Assembly: GCF_000238255.3 (NCBI RefSeq)
Contig: NZ_CP011039.1
Coordinates: forward strand, 11,001 to 75,000
DNA from: Pseudoalteromonas spongiae UST010723-006
Lineage (GTDB): Bacteria > Pseudomonadota > Gammaproteobacteria > Enterobacterales > Alteromonadaceae
Length of the DNA stretch: 64,000 nt
Reading direction: 5' to 3'
This document shows, in pieces, positions 1 through 13,985 of this stretch (position 1 is the stretch's first letter; each line of letters begins with the position of its first letter). The position numbers and the translations under genes are program-made. The notes under the pieces are model-generated. The model was not told the DNA's origin and searched no databases. It was given only the letters and a program-made list of their open reading frames with translations.

Positions 1-2745
<2,745 letters not shown>

Positions 2746-3071
2746 ATTATTGCTCCCTAATTTCTCGCACCATAACTGGTACGATGAGTTTGGTTTTTAC
2801 GCAGTGTCGCTTCTTTGCGATTAAATTGCAATTAAAATTTTAGTTGGCTTTTTACATAAGATTAAAAACTGGACAAAAAAATTAACGTAAGTGTTGTCAG
2901 TGGTCGTATCAATTAGGGGATTAAGCTTAAAAGGCTGACGTTTAGGTTTGCATTGATTAAGATGGAATTACTGCAGTTAGCGTAAACGCTAGAATTATGC
3001 AGCGCATTTTTAAATTTATTTAAATAGATAACCACAGCGCCTTTTATTTCTGTGGTAAAGAGAGCAAAACA
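2746..3071. other. Divergent intergenic region between fadB and slt
   Basis: This 326-base AT-rich region separates two divergent genes and must carry both promoters. Apart from the FadR-like site near the fadB end, I see no convincing sigma-70 pair, hairpin or small ORF. The slt gene has only a weak purine-rich sequence (AAAGAGAGCA) before its start. Confidence 0.5.
2774..2790. promoter_or_regulatory. Putative FadR operator of fadBA
   Basis: The 17-base site AACTGGTACGATGAGTT closely resembles the FadR operator recalled for E. coli fadB (CTGGTACGACCAG core). It is palindromic at its ends (AACT/AGTT). It sits in the fadB 5' region, where bound repressor would block transcription. The fadR gene itself is not in this window. 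A PsrA-type regulator is an alternative, but the half-sites fit FadR better. Confidence 0.6.
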
Positions 3072-4964
3072 GTGAAAAAATCGGTGATTTTAACAGCGCT
3101 TGTTAGCTTGGTACTTTCTTCTTCAGCGTTGAACGCAAGCGCGGATAAAGCCGCGCACAAAGACTTCTTGGCACTTGAAAAGCTCGCCAAGAAAAATGAT
3201 AAGCGTGATTTTTATCGCGCGCTAAAACAGTCGTCACATCCGCTAGCGCCTTATGCTGAGGCCACTTATCTTGCTAATTCCCCATGGCTTGCTAACCAGC
3301 AAGAAATTAAAAAGTTTTTAGATACCTATCAAGGCACTCCACTTGAGTGGAAAGTGCGTTACGCGTGGTTAGACAATTTAAAGAAAAGCAATAAAAAAGC
3401 ACTTTATATCGACGCTTACCGTCCGACCAGAAAAGCGGAGTATCAATGCACCTATCTAAACTATCAGTTACAACTTGGTGCACCCAAAGAGGCCATTTTT
3501 AATCAAGTGGATGAGCTTTGGAGCGTTGCTAAATCACAGCCTAAAGAATGTGATGTGCTTTTTTCAAAATGGAAAAAAGCAGGGCATTTAAATCAAGAAC
3601 TGGTTTGGCAACGTATTACCAAAGTATCAGAAAAAGGCAATACCAGTTTGCTGGCTTATCTGAGTCGTTTGCTACCGAAGAACGAGCGCTACTTGGCAGA
3701 TTTGTATAAAACAGTAAGACGAGATCCATCCGCTGCCGCCGGGCTTTATCGCTTTAAAAAACGTACCGACAAGGAAGGCCAAATAGCACTTTATGGCGTT
3801 AAACGTTTGGTGTGGCGCGACCGTGATTTAGCTATTCGTGCATGGCAAAAGCTTGAAACCATGTTCGATTATACCGAGCAACAAAAACAGTCGTTGTATT
3901 ATATTTTTGCGCTTTCGTTGGCGTCGGGAAAACATAAAGAAGCAAAGTTTTACTTAAATAAAGTGGCGCCAGAAAGACACGATAGCAAGCTAATGCAATG
4001 GCAGCTTAGTAATATGTTGCGCGAGCAAGACTGGCAAGGGGTTATTGCCTATTCAACGGGTAAAACACTGAATAACGGTTATCGCTACTGGTTGGCATAT
4101 GCATATCATAAGATTGGTGACGCACAGCGAGCTAGTCAGTTGTGGAAAGAGTTGGCCCAAAAGCGCGATTACTACGGCTTTTTAGCGGCATCACGGTTAG
4201 ATTTAGCGGTTTCGCTTGAATACCAACCTGTGGTTGTTGATCCTCAAAAGCAAAAACTTGTTAGTGAAAGCCCTGGTTTTAAACGAGCAAAAGCATTGTA
4301 TGAATTAGATCGTTTTTATTCAGCGCGCCGTGAATGGAATTCGCTAATTGCAGGCTCTACCGATGATGAAAAGCTAGCGGCAGCCAGTTTAGCGAATGAT
4401 ATGGGGTGGCATGATAGTGTTATTCGCGTGATGAGCCAACTAAAGGCTTACAATATGCTTGATTACCGTTTTCCTACGCCTTACAGCGATCAGTTTGAGC
4501 GTTTTAGTAGCCGAAGTAAGGTTGATAAAACATGGGCTTATGCGATTTCACGACGTGAAAGCTCATTTGCCTCAGATGCTCATTCAAGCGCTGGGGCGAT
4601 TGGTTTAATGCAGTTATTGCCAAGCACCGCACGCTACGTAAATAAAGGCAGTGTCAGCCGTAATCAACTTAAAAAGCCTCATATTAATATTCGCTTGGGT
4701 ACGCAGTATCTCAAGTATTTAAAGAAAAAAAGTAAAGGTAACGAGGTGATTGCGACAGCCTCATATAATGCGGGTTATCACAAAGTGAAACGTTGGTTAC
4801 CTCAAGAAGCGGTCGATTTTGATCTATGGGTTGAAGCAATACCGTATCGTGAAACACGTGAGTACGTAAAAAATGTTTACGCTTATCGTCAAGTGTATGC
4901 AACGCGCTCAGGCAATAAAGAAAACCTATTTGATGAACTCATTTCAATGAAAATCAAAAGGTAG
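3072..4964 (+). CDS. slt: Soluble lytic murein transglycosylase Slt
   Basis: This periplasmic muramidase cleaves peptidoglycan glycan strands to give 1,6-anhydro-muropeptides. A signal peptide spans about residues 1-24. A long alpha-helical superhelical (U/L) domain follows, rich in W and R. The C-terminal SLT domain starts near residue 480. The catalytic glutamate is in the motif SRRESSFASDAHS at about residue 496, followed by the classical GAIGLMQLLPSTA and a later ATASYNAGYHKV. The length of 630 residues matches Slt70-type enzymes (about 645 in E. coli). It is monocistronic: divergent from fadB and 122 bases before pepQ. Confidence 0.95.
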   Translation: MKKSVILTALVSLVLSSSALNASADKAAHKDFLALEKLAKKNDKRDFYRALKQSSHPLAPYAEATYLANSPWLANQQEIKKFLDTYQGTPLEWKVRYAWLDNLKKSNKKALYIDAYRPTRKAEYQCTYLNYQLQLGAPKEAIFNQVDELWSVAKSQPKECDVLFSKWKKAGHLNQELVWQRITKVSEKGNTSLLAYLSRLLPKNERYLADLYKTVRRDPSAAAGLYRFKKRTDKEGQIALYGVKRLVWRDRDLAIRAWQKLETMFDYTEQQKQSLYYIFALSLASGKHKEAKFYLNKVAPERHDSKLMQWQLSNMLREQDWQGVIAYSTGKTLNNGYRYWLAYAYHKIGDAQRASQLWKELAQKRDYYGFLAASRLDLAVSLEYQPVVVDPQKQKLVSESPGFKRAKALYELDRFYSARREWNSLIAGSTDDEKLAAASLANDMGWHDSVIRVMSQLKAYNMLDYRFPTPYSDQFERFSSRSKVDKTWAYAISRRESSFASDAHSSAGAIGLMQLLPSTARYVNKGSVSRNQLKKPHINIRLGTQYLKYLKKKSKGNEVIATASYNAGYHKVKRWLPQEAVDFDLWVEAIPYRETREYVKNVYAYRQVYATRSGNKENLFDELISMKIKR

Positions 4965-5074
4965 TTTTGGCAAATATATTGCTAATCAATTTACAGAGTA
5001 AGTGTTCTCGATTTTTTGTCCACCCCTTAAGAATGGTGGGCCAAGATGATACACTTGTTTTTAGAACACACTGA

Positions 5075-6409
<1,335 letters not shown>

Positions 6410-6433
6410 TCTAATTAGCAAGTGATACACTTT

Positions 6434-6457
6434 AAGGAGCCATTCGGCTCCTTTTTA
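6434..6457 (+). terminator. Rho-independent terminator of pepQ
   Basis: A perfect 8-bp GC-rich stem (AAGGAGCC/GGCTCCTT) with a 4-base loop ATTC is followed by TTTATTTT. It ends only 11 bases before the yigZ start codon. Confidence 0.9.
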
Positions 6458-6468
6458 TTTTGTAAGTT

Positions 6469-7086
6469 ATGACTCAAGAATACCAGTACCCAGCAACACG
6501 AACTTTGTATCGTGAAGAAATTAAAAAAAGCACGTTTATTGTGCATATTGCGCATACGCCAACCATTGCCGATGCGAAAGCGTTTATTAAACGTATCAAT
6601 CAAGAATACCCAGATGCACGTCACAACTGTTGGGCACATGTCGCGGGCGAGCCTGGTGGCAGCCATGTATTGGGTTTTTCTGACGATGGTGAACCCAATG
6701 GCACGGCGGGCAAACCAATGTTGAATGTTTTGATGGGCTCAGGGCTTGGTGAAATTACCGCTGTTATCACCCGTTATTTTGGTGGTATTAAGCTAGGCAC
6801 GGGTGGGTTGGTGCGAGCTTATGGTGGCTCGCTTAATAATGCGTTGAGTGATATTGAGTTGTTAACTCGCGTACCTATGGTGACGTTACTTGGCGAATCA
6901 AGTTATGCACTGCAAGGCGTCATTGAACAGCACATTAATAGCCAGTTTAGTGGCAGTAATATTGAAAAAGAATTTTCCGCCAATATTGCATGGCAAATTG
7001 CGATTGATGAGCGAAATGCAGAGCAAGCAATAAAAGATATTTATGAAATATCCAATGGCGCTGTTGAGTTAAAAGTAAAACAGTAA
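6469..7086 (+). CDS. yigZ: YigZ/IMPACT family protein
   Basis: This protein belongs to the UPF0029/IMPACT family. The N-terminal IMPACT domain shows EEIKKSTFI, DARHNCWAH, LGFSDDGEPNGTAGKPML and ITRYFGGIKLGTGGLVRAYG, all family hallmarks. A ferredoxin-like C-terminal DUF1949 region occupies about 135-200. The length of 205 residues matches E. coli YigZ. The molecular role is not established; eukaryotic IMPACT acts in translational control through GCN2. The start lies just after the pepQ terminator and shows no Shine-Dalgarno sequence, so how it is expressed is unclear. It is followed 37 bases later by trkH, as in E. coli. Confidence 0.93.
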   Translation: MTQEYQYPATRTLYREEIKKSTFIVHIAHTPTIADAKAFIKRINQEYPDARHNCWAHVAGEPGGSHVLGFSDDGEPNGTAGKPMLNVLMGSGLGEITAVITRYFGGIKLGTGGLVRAYGGSLNNALSDIELLTRVPMVTLLGESSYALQGVIEQHINSQFSGSNIEKEFSANIAWQIAIDERNAEQAIKDIYEISNGAVELKVKQ

Positions 7087-7123
7087 GAGAATAGCTTTAA
7101 ATAGCTCGTTTCTTACTCTTGCA

Positions 7124-8575
7124 ATGCAATACAGAACAATAATTAAAATTTTAGGGCAGTTAGTAGCCTTATTCAGTATCACCATGATCCCACCTGCGCT
7201 CGTTTCGCTTATCTATAAAGATGGTGGTGGTGTGCCGTTTGTTCTGGCATTTGTCTTCAGTATTATTATTGGCTTAATAGCCTACTACCCAAACCGCAAG
7301 CAAAGAGGGGATTTGAAAGCCCGTGAAGGCTTCTTAATTGTAGTTTTATTTTGGTTGGTACTGGGCAGCTTTGGTTCGTTACCACTGATTTTTTTAGAAG
7401 AACCTAATCTATCTATTGCAGATTCTGTTTTTGAGTCATTCTCAGGCCTTACCACCACAGGGGCGACTGTTCTAACGGGTATTGAATATTTACCGAAAGC
7501 AATTTTATTCTATCGTCAGCAACTGCAATGGCTCGGTGGTATGGGTATCATCGTACTTGCCGTTGCCGTACTGCCAATGCTTGGGGTGGGTGGTATGCAG
7601 CTTTACCGCGCTGAAACACCGGGGCCAGTAAAAGATTCTAAAATGACCCCGCGCATTGCCGATACAGCAAAACATCTTTGGTACATTTATGTATCACTTA
7701 CCGCGGCCTGTACTTTGGCGTATTGGGCGGCAGGGATGAATTGGTTTGATGCTATTTGCCATGCCTTTTCGACGATCGCGATAGGGGGCTTTTCTACCTA
7801 TGATGCGTCAATTGGTCACTTTAATAGTCCACTAATTAATATTATTTGCGTGGTATTTTTATTAATCGCGGCGGTGAACTTCTCACTGCATTATGCGGCA
7901 GTTGCTAATAAAAACTTTCGCGTTTATTGGCGTGACCCAGAGCTCAAAGTATTCCTATTTATTCAAACATGTTTAGTGCTTTTGTGTTTCTTTGTGCTTA
8001 CTTCTGCGGGTATTTATACCTCGACCGATCAAGCGTTTGACCAAGCGCTTTTCCAAGCCGTTTCAATTAGTACGACAGCTGGTTTTGCCACCGATAGTTT
8101 CTCGCAGTGGCCGTTGTTTTTACCTATCCTACTTATTTTTTCAAGCTTTATTGGCGGTTGTGCTGGCTCAACAGGTGGCGGCATGAAAGTAGTGCGTGTG
8201 TTCCTGTTGTACTTACAAGGTATTCGCGAGTTAAACCGCTTGGTACACCCACGTGCAATTTATTCTATTAAACTTGGTCGCAAAGCGTTACCTGATAAAG
8301 TAGTCGAAGCTGTATGGGGCTTTTTCTCAGCGTATGCTTTGGTATTTGTCATCATTATGCTGTGTTTATTAGCAACAGGAATGGACAACATCACGGCATT
8401 CTCAGCAACAGCCGCATGCTTAAATAACCTAGGTCCAGGCTTAGGCGATGTAGCAGCGCACTTTGGTGATATCACCGATACAGCAAAATGGATTTTGACA
8501 CTCGCTATGGTGTTTGGACGACTCGAAATCTTCACACTACTCGTATTGTTCACCCCAACATTCTGGCGTGGATAA
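7124..8575 (+). CDS. trkH: Trk system potassium uptake protein TrkH
   Basis: TrkH is the inner-membrane channel subunit of the Trk K+ uptake system. The protein has about ten to twelve membrane segments and four pore-loop filter motifs. Visible filter sequences include FSGLTTTGATVL, FSTIAIGGFSTYD, SISTTAGFATDSF and a last one at ACLNNLGPGLGDV. The motif GGCAGSTGGGMKVVR, typical of TrkH, is present near residue 350. The length of 483 is standard. Its cytosolic NAD-binding partner TrkA is encoded on the opposite strand at 10325-11701, separated by a repeat-bearing spacer and one unknown gene. ATG is used, without a strong ribosome-binding site. Confidence 0.96.
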   Translation: MQYRTIIKILGQLVALFSITMIPPALVSLIYKDGGGVPFVLAFVFSIIIGLIAYYPNRKQRGDLKAREGFLIVVLFWLVLGSFGSLPLIFLEEPNLSIADSVFESFSGLTTTGATVLTGIEYLPKAILFYRQQLQWLGGMGIIVLAVAVLPMLGVGGMQLYRAETPGPVKDSKMTPRIADTAKHLWYIYVSLTAACTLAYWAAGMNWFDAICHAFSTIAIGGFSTYDASIGHFNSPLINIICVVFLLIAAVNFSLHYAAVANKNFRVYWRDPELKVFLFIQTCLVLLCFFVLTSAGIYTSTDQAFDQALFQAVSISTTAGFATDSFSQWPLFLPILLIFSSFIGGCAGSTGGGMKVVRVFLLYLQGIRELNRLVHPRAIYSIKLGRKALPDKVVEAVWGFFSAYALVFVIIMLCLLATGMDNITAFSATAACLNNLGPGLGDVAAHFGDITDTAKWILTLAMVFGRLEIFTLLVLFTPTFWRG

Positions 8576-8974
8576 GGCTCGTCTTGAGGCTTGCGAGTGC
8601 GCGCAGCAAGACTAGAGCCGAATGTGAGCCCTTGGACGGGCGAACCGGAATATCGCTTCTAGGATGAATTAGTATATAGGTCGCCTCTTCCAGACCTAAC
8701 GAAATTTAGTCCGCTCATTTACATCCATGTAATTGCGGCATTAGTACATCCTGTTCGTCACAGCTGGTCGAACGCGAGAAATGGATTTCGAGCCGGAATA
8801 TTGCTTCAGGATGACTTAATATACCGCTCGTATCTTCTAGACCGAAACTAAGCATCTCTAGGCGCGAATGCTTTTCAGGGATGAAAATTACTGCGTAACG
8901 CGCACGAAATATCGCTTCAAGTACGAATTTTGACGCACTTTCTAAACGTTAGAATGATTTACTTGAATTCTCTC
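8576..8974. repeat. Non-coding spacer with diverged internal repeats
   Basis: No coding sequence is supported here. Two segments, 8642-8702 and 8790-8850, are diverged copies of each other. Each starts with CCGGAATAT(c/t)GCTTC and continues through AGGATGA(a/c)TTA to a TCTTC(c/t)AGACC block, about three quarters identical by eye. A shorter third echo (GAAATATCGCTTCAAG) occurs near 8904-8920. The spacing between the two main copies is about 148 bases. This looks like a degenerate dispersed intergenic repeat family rather than a gene remnant, though the latter cannot be excluded. Confidence 0.5.
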
Positions 8975-9008
8975 AAAAAAACAAAAAAGAGCGCATTTAG
9001 CGCTCTTT
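8975..9008 (-). terminator. Rho-independent terminator for the exported unknown gene
   Basis: A perfect 9-bp stem AAAGAGCGC/GCGCTCTTT with loop ATTTA lies 27 bases beyond the stop of the minus-strand gene. On the minus strand it is followed by a long T-rich tract (the A-run at 8975-8988 on the plus strand). Confidence 0.88.
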
Positions 9009-9035
9009 GATTCTGGTTTAAATGTACTCTGTTTA

Positions 9036-10160
9036 TTAACGTGGCTGAATCGTTAATGGCTCAAGTGTGATGGTTGCATTTGAGCTAGCGCCTTTGTGAT
9101 TTGAATAGCGTTGACCTTCAAATAGAGTGTAATACACATCCACATAGTCATCATCATTGGTAAACCATGAGTCAGGCATTGCTGCCAGTACTTTATTGGT
9201 TAACTGTGGGATGATGGCATAGCCTTGTACTTCAGGGTCTGGAATCGCTTTAAGAATCTCGGTAGCAACGTCAAGCAAGCGGCTCGCAAGTTCTTTGTAA
9301 TTAGTGTTGTCATCCTGCTCCATCATTAAAATATCAGCAGCTTGCCAACGGTAGCGGTCCCAATAGATGATAATTTGATTAGGATTATAGGTCGTGCCAT
9401 CGTAATCAAGATAAGGCATATCGACAATATCTAGCACTGGCTCATCACGAGACGGACTCACACCAGTAACAATGCTATACACTTCCGCTTTACCTGATAC
9501 CCATGGCTCTTCATCATCTTGTAAATGAATGGATTTAAGCACCGAGGTTTGAATTGGATTTGTTGTTGATTGAGTTGTTGAATTCAATGCTAATTTTGGT
9601 TCGCTGCTAAATGGTTTCAGCGCTTTTTTTAGTACTGAAATACCTTCCGATAACGCTTGTTTGTTGTCTAGCTCAACAATTAACACAGGGCGTTCAGGTA
9701 GTTCATTTACGGGTAAGTGATAGGTGTTACCTTGGGTATCAAATGCTTCAATAAATTGCCATGATTTCTCATTACCCGCTGGAGCCCATGCAAATAACGG
9801 TGTTTCAGACATTAACGAGTTAAGCATGCTTGAGTCAGCAACTCTTAGCTGGGTAATTGAGCTAGGGTTATACGGTAGACCTTTTACCGATCGAATGCGA
9901 GTTTCAACTTGTTTAAGAGTTTGGATCTCTTTGTTTGCTAACGACAGCTCAGAGGTCTCAATGGTTAAATCATAACTTGATGTTGATGCTAAAATGCTTG
10001 GTTTTAGCCTTGCGTAGTTTTCTGCAAATGACAGTGCTAGAGCGCGTTTTTGCTCAGCGATTTGTACTGAACGCTCTTGGCTTGTCGTTTCCATTGCTGC
10101 AGCGCTAACAAATGGTAGTGCGAGTGCACTCAGTAGTAACGATTTTATTTTCTTATTCAT
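9036..10160 (-). CDS. Exported protein of unknown function, possibly DUF3103 family
   Basis: The product has a clear signal peptide (about residues 1-21, MNKKIKSLLLSALALPFVSA), so it is periplasmic or secreted. The mature part of about 350 residues has no motif I recognise with certainty. Composition, length and a C-terminal acidic-aromatic stretch (YVDVYYTLFEG) recall the DUF3103 proteins of Vibrio and Shewanella, but that is memory-based and unverified. There are only few cysteines and no obvious catalytic motif. The ATG is preceded by GGAGAC, a good ribosome-binding site, and a strong terminator follows, so it is its own transcription unit between trkH and trkA. Confidence 0.8.
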   Translation of the reverse strand: MNKKIKSLLLSALALPFVSAAAMETTSQERSVQIAEQKRALALSFAENYARLKPSILASTSSYDLTIETSELSLANKEIQTLKQVETRIRSVKGLPYNPSSITQLRVADSSMLNSLMSETPLFAWAPAGNEKSWQFIEAFDTQGNTYHLPVNELPERPVLIVELDNKQALSEGISVLKKALKPFSSEPKLALNSTTQSTTNPIQTSVLKSIHLQDDEEPWVSGKAEVYSIVTGVSPSRDEPVLDIVDMPYLDYDGTTYNPNQIIIYWDRYRWQAADILMMEQDDNTNYKELASRLLDVATEILKAIPDPEVQGYAIIPQLTNKVLAAMPDSWFTNDDDYVDVYYTLFEGQRYSNHKGASSNATITLEPLTIQPR

Positions 10161-10302
10161 TCACTTGTCTCCAATAGTAGTATTACACATTCATGTGTAC
10201 CTATATTAGTTCCAAGTTAGAGTAAATAGTCAATAATGTAACGAAAGGTTAATAAATAAACAGAAATTATAATGAAATGCTTATAAATAAACCTTTGCAG
10301 TG

Positions 10303-10343
10303 AAGTGCTATTTTTACTTTAAATTTATAAGAAAATAGCACTT
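10303..10343. other. Perfect inverted repeat spanning the 3' end of trkA
   Basis: The 12-base arms AAGTGCTATTTT (10303-10314) and AAAATAGCACTT (10332-10343) are fully complementary with a 17-base loop. The loop holds the trkA stop codon and one arm lies in its last codons. No T-run follows on either strand, so it is more likely an mRNA 3'-end stabilising hairpin than a classical terminator. Confidence 0.5.
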
Positions 10344-11701
10344 ACTTGGAAGAGCTTTTCAACTACGTGAATTTGCTTTTTATCGATAAGGAACATAATG
10401 ACGTGGTCACCAGAGAGGATCACTGTATCGTCATGTGCAATTAACACGTCATCGTTTCGTACGATTGCACCAATGGTTGTGCCTGCTGGTAATTTAATGT
10501 CTTGAATCGCTCTGCCGACAACTTTTGATGTGTTTTCATCACCATGCGCAACCGCTTCAATTGCTTCTGCAGCGCCTTTACGCAGCGAGTATACGTTAAC
10601 AATATCACCGCGTCGGACATGCGTTAATAAGGCTGAAATAGTTGCTTGTTGTGGAGAAATAGCAATATCAATTTCACCACCTTGCACTAGGTCAACGTAT
10701 GCGCCACGTTGAATTAACACCATGGTTTTTTGTGCGCCCATGCGTTTTGCTAGCATGGCAGACATGATGTTTGCTTCATCGTCGTTAGTAACGGCAATAA
10801 ATACGTCAACTTGTTCGATATGCTCTTCTGATAACAGTTCTTGGTCTGATGCATCGCCACAAAAAACCACGGTACGATCAAGTCTGCCTGATAAGTATTC
10901 TGCTCGTTCTGGGTTGCGTTCAATTAGTTTTACGCTATGGCTTTTTTCTAGCGTGCGAGCGAGACCCGCACCTATATTACCACCACCTACAATCATTATT
11001 TTTTTGTACGATTGTTCAAGCTTTTGCAGTTCGCTCATGACCGCACGAATATGTTTAGTTGCTGCAACGAAAAAGATTTCGTCATCGGCTTCAATTACGG
11101 TAGTACCAAGTGGTTTAATTGGTCTACCTTTTCGATAAATTGCAGCAACGCGTGTTTCCACATTAGGGATGTGTTTTTTTAGTGCTGATAGTGCATAACC
11201 AACAAGTAAACCACCGTAATACGCTTTTACCGCTACTAGTGATAGCTTACCTTCGGCAAATTGCAGTACTTGCAGTGCACCTGGGTAGTCAATTAAGCGA
11301 TGAATGTAACGGGTCACAAGTTGTTCTGGTGCAATGTAGTGGTCAACTGGTAGGTCATGATTATGGAATAGCTGCTCTTTATATTTGAGGTATTGTTCAG
11401 AGCGAATACGCGCTATTTTTGTTGGCGTATTAAAAATACTGTAAGCGATTTGACAGGCAATCATATTAACTTCGTCAGAGCTAGTAACGGCGATAATCAT
11501 ATCGGCATCTTCAGCACCTGCTTGGCGTAAGATTTCAGGGTGGGCGCTGTGGCCTGATACGACTTGCAGGTCATATTTGTCCTGTAATACGCGTAGCTTT
11601 TCTCGGTTAATATCAACCACGGTGATTTCGTTTTTCTCACCGACAAGGTTTTCTGCTAAGGTGCCGCCAACTTGTCCGGCACCTAAAATGATAATTTTCA
11701 T
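10325..11701 (-). CDS. trkA: Trk system potassium transporter subunit TrkA
   Basis: TrkA is the peripheral NAD-binding regulator that gates the TrkH potassium channel. The protein has the duplicated RCK architecture: a first Rossmann domain beginning [15 protein letters not shown], a TrkA-C domain, a second Rossmann domain with [16 protein letters not shown] near residue 235, and a second TrkA-C domain. The acidic residues that end beta-2 (VVDINRE, LIERNPE) fit NAD(H) binding. The length of 458 residues equals E. coli TrkA. It lies downstream of rsmB-fmt-def in the same direction, the reverse of a typical trkA-last layout but the same neighbourhood as in E. coli. Confidence 0.97.
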   Translation of the reverse strand: MKIIILGAGQVGGTLAENLVGEKNEITVVDINREKLRVLQDKYDLQVVSGHSAHPEILRQAGAEDADMIIAVTSSDEVNMIACQIAYSIFNTPTKIARIRSEQYLKYKEQLFHNHDLPVDHYIAPEQLVTRYIHRLIDYPGALQVLQFAEGKLSLVAVKAYYGGLLVGYALSALKKHIPNVETRVAAIYRKGRPIKPLGTTVIEADDEIFFVAATKHIRAVMSELQKLEQSYKKIMIVGGGNIGAGLARTLEKSHSVKLIERNPERAEYLSGRLDRTVVFCGDASDQELLSEEHIEQVDVFIAVTNDDEANIMSAMLAKRMGAQKTMVLIQRGAYVDLVQGGEIDIAISPQQATISALLTHVRRGDIVNVYSLRKGAAEAIEAVAHGDENTSKVVGRAIQDIKLPAGTTIGAIVRNDDVLIAHDDTVILSGDHVIMFLIDKKQIHVVEKLFQVSAIFL

Positions 11702-11736
11702 ACTGTCAATCGCTTAGTTGGCGAGCTTCGCCTTAA

Positions 11737-13029
11737 TTATAATTTTTCAATTTTCGCGTAGAAGAAGCCATCATGCTCATCTGGCAGTAATTGCCAGCCT
11801 GGTTGTTCGATGGTATCTGCTAAATTGAGTGCGATATGCTTAGCATCAGCATGCTGTGCTAAAAACCGTTTTATCTGGTCGGTATTTTCTTCCGGTAAAA
11901 CAGAACATGTTGCATACACCAATGTGCCACCAGATTTTAATAATGGCCAGATTTGCTCAAGTATTTGCTTTTGTAATTGTGCAAGTTGCTCAATATCAGA
12001 CGCTCGGCGTAACCACTTAATATCGGGGTGACGACGAATTACACCAGTTGCAGAGCAGGGAACATCTAACAAAATACGGTCAAATTGCTCGCCATCCCAC
12101 CAGTCGTCGGGTTGACTGGCATCGGCACTAATTAGCTTTGCACTTAGGCCAATACGTTCTAGGTTTTGTTGTACGCGTTCAAGACGGGTTGCGTCATGGT
12201 CAAGGGCGGTAACATCACACTCCGCTAGCTCCAAAATGTGGCATGTTTTACCACCAGGCGCTGCGCAAGCATCAAGAATTTTTTCGCCATCTTTTGGCTC
12301 GAGTAACCTAGCTGCAAGTTGCGCTGCACCATCTTGTACTGAGCTGTGGCCTAATTCGAAGCCTGGTAATTTAAACACATCTACTGCATTTTCAAGTACC
12401 AGTGCATCATCAAATTGATCAACTAAATGTGCTTCAATATCTGCATCAAGCAATAGTTCTCGGTACTCTTTAGGCGAATGGTAGTTGCCATTAACGCGCA
12501 GCCACATTGGTGCTTGCACTTGGTTTGCTTCAACAATATCTTGCCAGTTATTTGGGTAAGCAGTTTTTAGCTTATTCAAGAACCAACCAGGGTGGTTGTA
12601 TTTACAGGCATCAATTTGGTCGGCTAAATTTTCCAGCTCGCTTTGGCGGCGCTGAAAGTTACGCAGCACTGCGTTTACTAAGCCTTTAAGGCCTGGTGCA
12701 CGCATTGTTTTAACCGCATTTACTGTTTCATCAAGTGCCGCATGTGCTGGAATACGCATGTGCTGAAGTTGATAAATACCCACATAAAGCAAAAATTGGA
12801 AAGGACGCTGTTTGCCTTTCAGTGGTTTTTCAAGCAAGTGAGAACAGTAGTTTTCTAAGCTTGGTAAGTAGCGTAATACGCCATAGCAAAGTTGCTGTAA
12901 AAGCGGGCGTTCTTTTGGAGGTAGTTTATCAGAGTACCTTGGCAATATTTGCGACAATGAATGGCCTTTATCAACCACAAGATGCAGTGTTTCAGCTGCA
13001 TAAGCGCGAACACTACTCATTGTTGTCAC
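11737..13029 (-). CDS. rsmB: 16S rRNA (cytosine-967-C5)-methyltransferase RsmB
   Basis: RsmB (Sun/Fmu) methylates C967 of 16S rRNA with S-adenosylmethionine. The N-terminal NusB-like RNA-binding domain covers about 1-140. The C-terminal Rossmann methyltransferase domain shows the SAM motif [17 protein letters not shown]. The catalytic cysteine pair is in [16 protein letters not shown] and [11 protein letters not shown]. The length of 430 is normal. Its start overlaps the 3' end of fmt by 17 bases, so the two are translationally coupled. It follows fmt and precedes trkA, as in the conserved def-fmt-rsmB-trkA cluster. Confidence 0.96.
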   Translation of the reverse strand: MTTMSSVRAYAAETLHLVVDKGHSLSQILPRYSDKLPPKERPLLQQLCYGVLRYLPSLENYCSHLLEKPLKGKQRPFQFLLYVGIYQLQHMRIPAHAALDETVNAVKTMRAPGLKGLVNAVLRNFQRRQSELENLADQIDACKYNHPGWFLNKLKTAYPNNWQDIVEANQVQAPMWLRVNGNYHSPKEYRELLLDADIEAHLVDQFDDALVLENAVDVFKLPGFELGHSSVQDGAAQLAARLLEPKDGEKILDACAAPGGKTCHILELAECDVTALDHDATRLERVQQNLERIGLSAKLISADASQPDDWWDGEQFDRILLDVPCSATGVIRRHPDIKWLRRASDIEQLAQLQKQILEQIWPLLKSGGTLVYATCSVLPEENTDQIKRFLAQHADAKHIALNLADTIEQPGWQLLPDEHDGFFYAKIEKL

Positions 13030-13966
13030 CTAAAGTTGAACCAACCGCTACCCAATCAGCACGACCATTTAAAAAATCTTGTGCCGACATTGGCTTTTTA
13101 CCTTGTGGTTGAAGCTGCGTGATCTTTAGTGCGCCTTCAGTGGTCGCAACCGTAATGCCTGTTTTATCAGCTGCTAATACTTCACCCGGGTTACCAGCGC
13201 TTTCAACTAATTCAGCAGCATATATCTTTACAGTGTTTCCTTGCATTTGCGTAAAACAAATTGGCCAAGGGTTAAATGCGCGTATATTACGTTCGATTTG
13301 TTGGGCAGGCATGTGCCAATCGATATTCGCTTCTTCTTTGCTTAGCTTTTTCGCATAGTTGGCAAGCTCATCATTTTGCTTTTCAGGAGTTGCAGTGCCA
13401 TCGGCAATAGTGGCTAACGTGTCGATGAGTGCTGTGGGACCAAGTTCAGCAAGCTTGCTGTAAAGGCTTGCACTTGTATCTGCCGCCTCAATTGGGCAGG
13501 TGGCTATGGAAATCATATCACCGGTATCTAAACCTTCATCCATTTGCATAATGGTTACACCTGTTTCGGCATCACCAGCCCAGATAGCGCGTTGAATCGG
13601 TGCAGCACCACGCCAGCGAGGTAAAATTGAACCATGCACATTGATACAGCCTAGTTTAGGTGTTTCCAAAACTGCTTTTGGTAGTAGTAGGCCATACGCA
13701 ACCACTACCATAATATCTGCATTCAAATCAGCTAACTGCTGCTTGGCATTGTCTGACTTAAAATTCTCTGGCTGGTACACTGGAATGTCATGGGTTAAAG
13801 CTAGTTGTTTTACTTCACTTGCTTTTAGCTTTTTTCCGCGTCCAGCAGGGCGGTCTGGCTGACTGTAAACAGCGATCACATCATGGTGCGATTTTATTAA
13901 AGCATCGAGGTGCTGCGCGGCAAAATCAGGGGTACCCGCAAATACAATTTTTAAAGGCTTGCTCAA
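13013..13966 (-). CDS. fmt: Methionyl-tRNA formyltransferase Fmt
   Basis: Fmt transfers a formyl group from 10-formyl-tetrahydrofolate to Met-tRNA(fMet), enabling bacterial translation initiation. The N-terminal domain contains the catalytic motif [19 protein letters not shown], with the conserved Asn and His, and a later [10 protein letters not shown] with the catalytic Asp. The C-terminal OB-like domain is present to residue 317, the usual length. It lies 19 bases after def on the same strand and overlaps rsmB. The pairing with def is functional: the formyl group added by Fmt is removed by the deformylase. Confidence 0.97.
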   Translation of the reverse strand: MSKPLKIVFAGTPDFAAQHLDALIKSHHDVIAVYSQPDRPAGRGKKLKASEVKQLALTHDIPVYQPENFKSDNAKQQLADLNADIMVVVAYGLLLPKAVLETPKLGCINVHGSILPRWRGAAPIQRAIWAGDAETGVTIMQMDEGLDTGDMISIATCPIEAADTSASLYSKLAELGPTALIDTLATIADGTATPEKQNDELANYAKKLSKEEANIDWHMPAQQIERNIRAFNPWPICFTQMQGNTVKIYAAELVESAGNPGEVLAADKTGITVATTEGALKITQLQPQGKKPMSAQDFLNGRADWVAVGSTLGDNNE

Positions 13967-13985
13967 GTTTTAACTCCAAGGTAGG

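Noticed and set aside
10722..11138. 138-codon plus-strand ORF inside trkA
   Set aside because: Antisense to trkA, Ser/Ala-rich shadow translation, no support.
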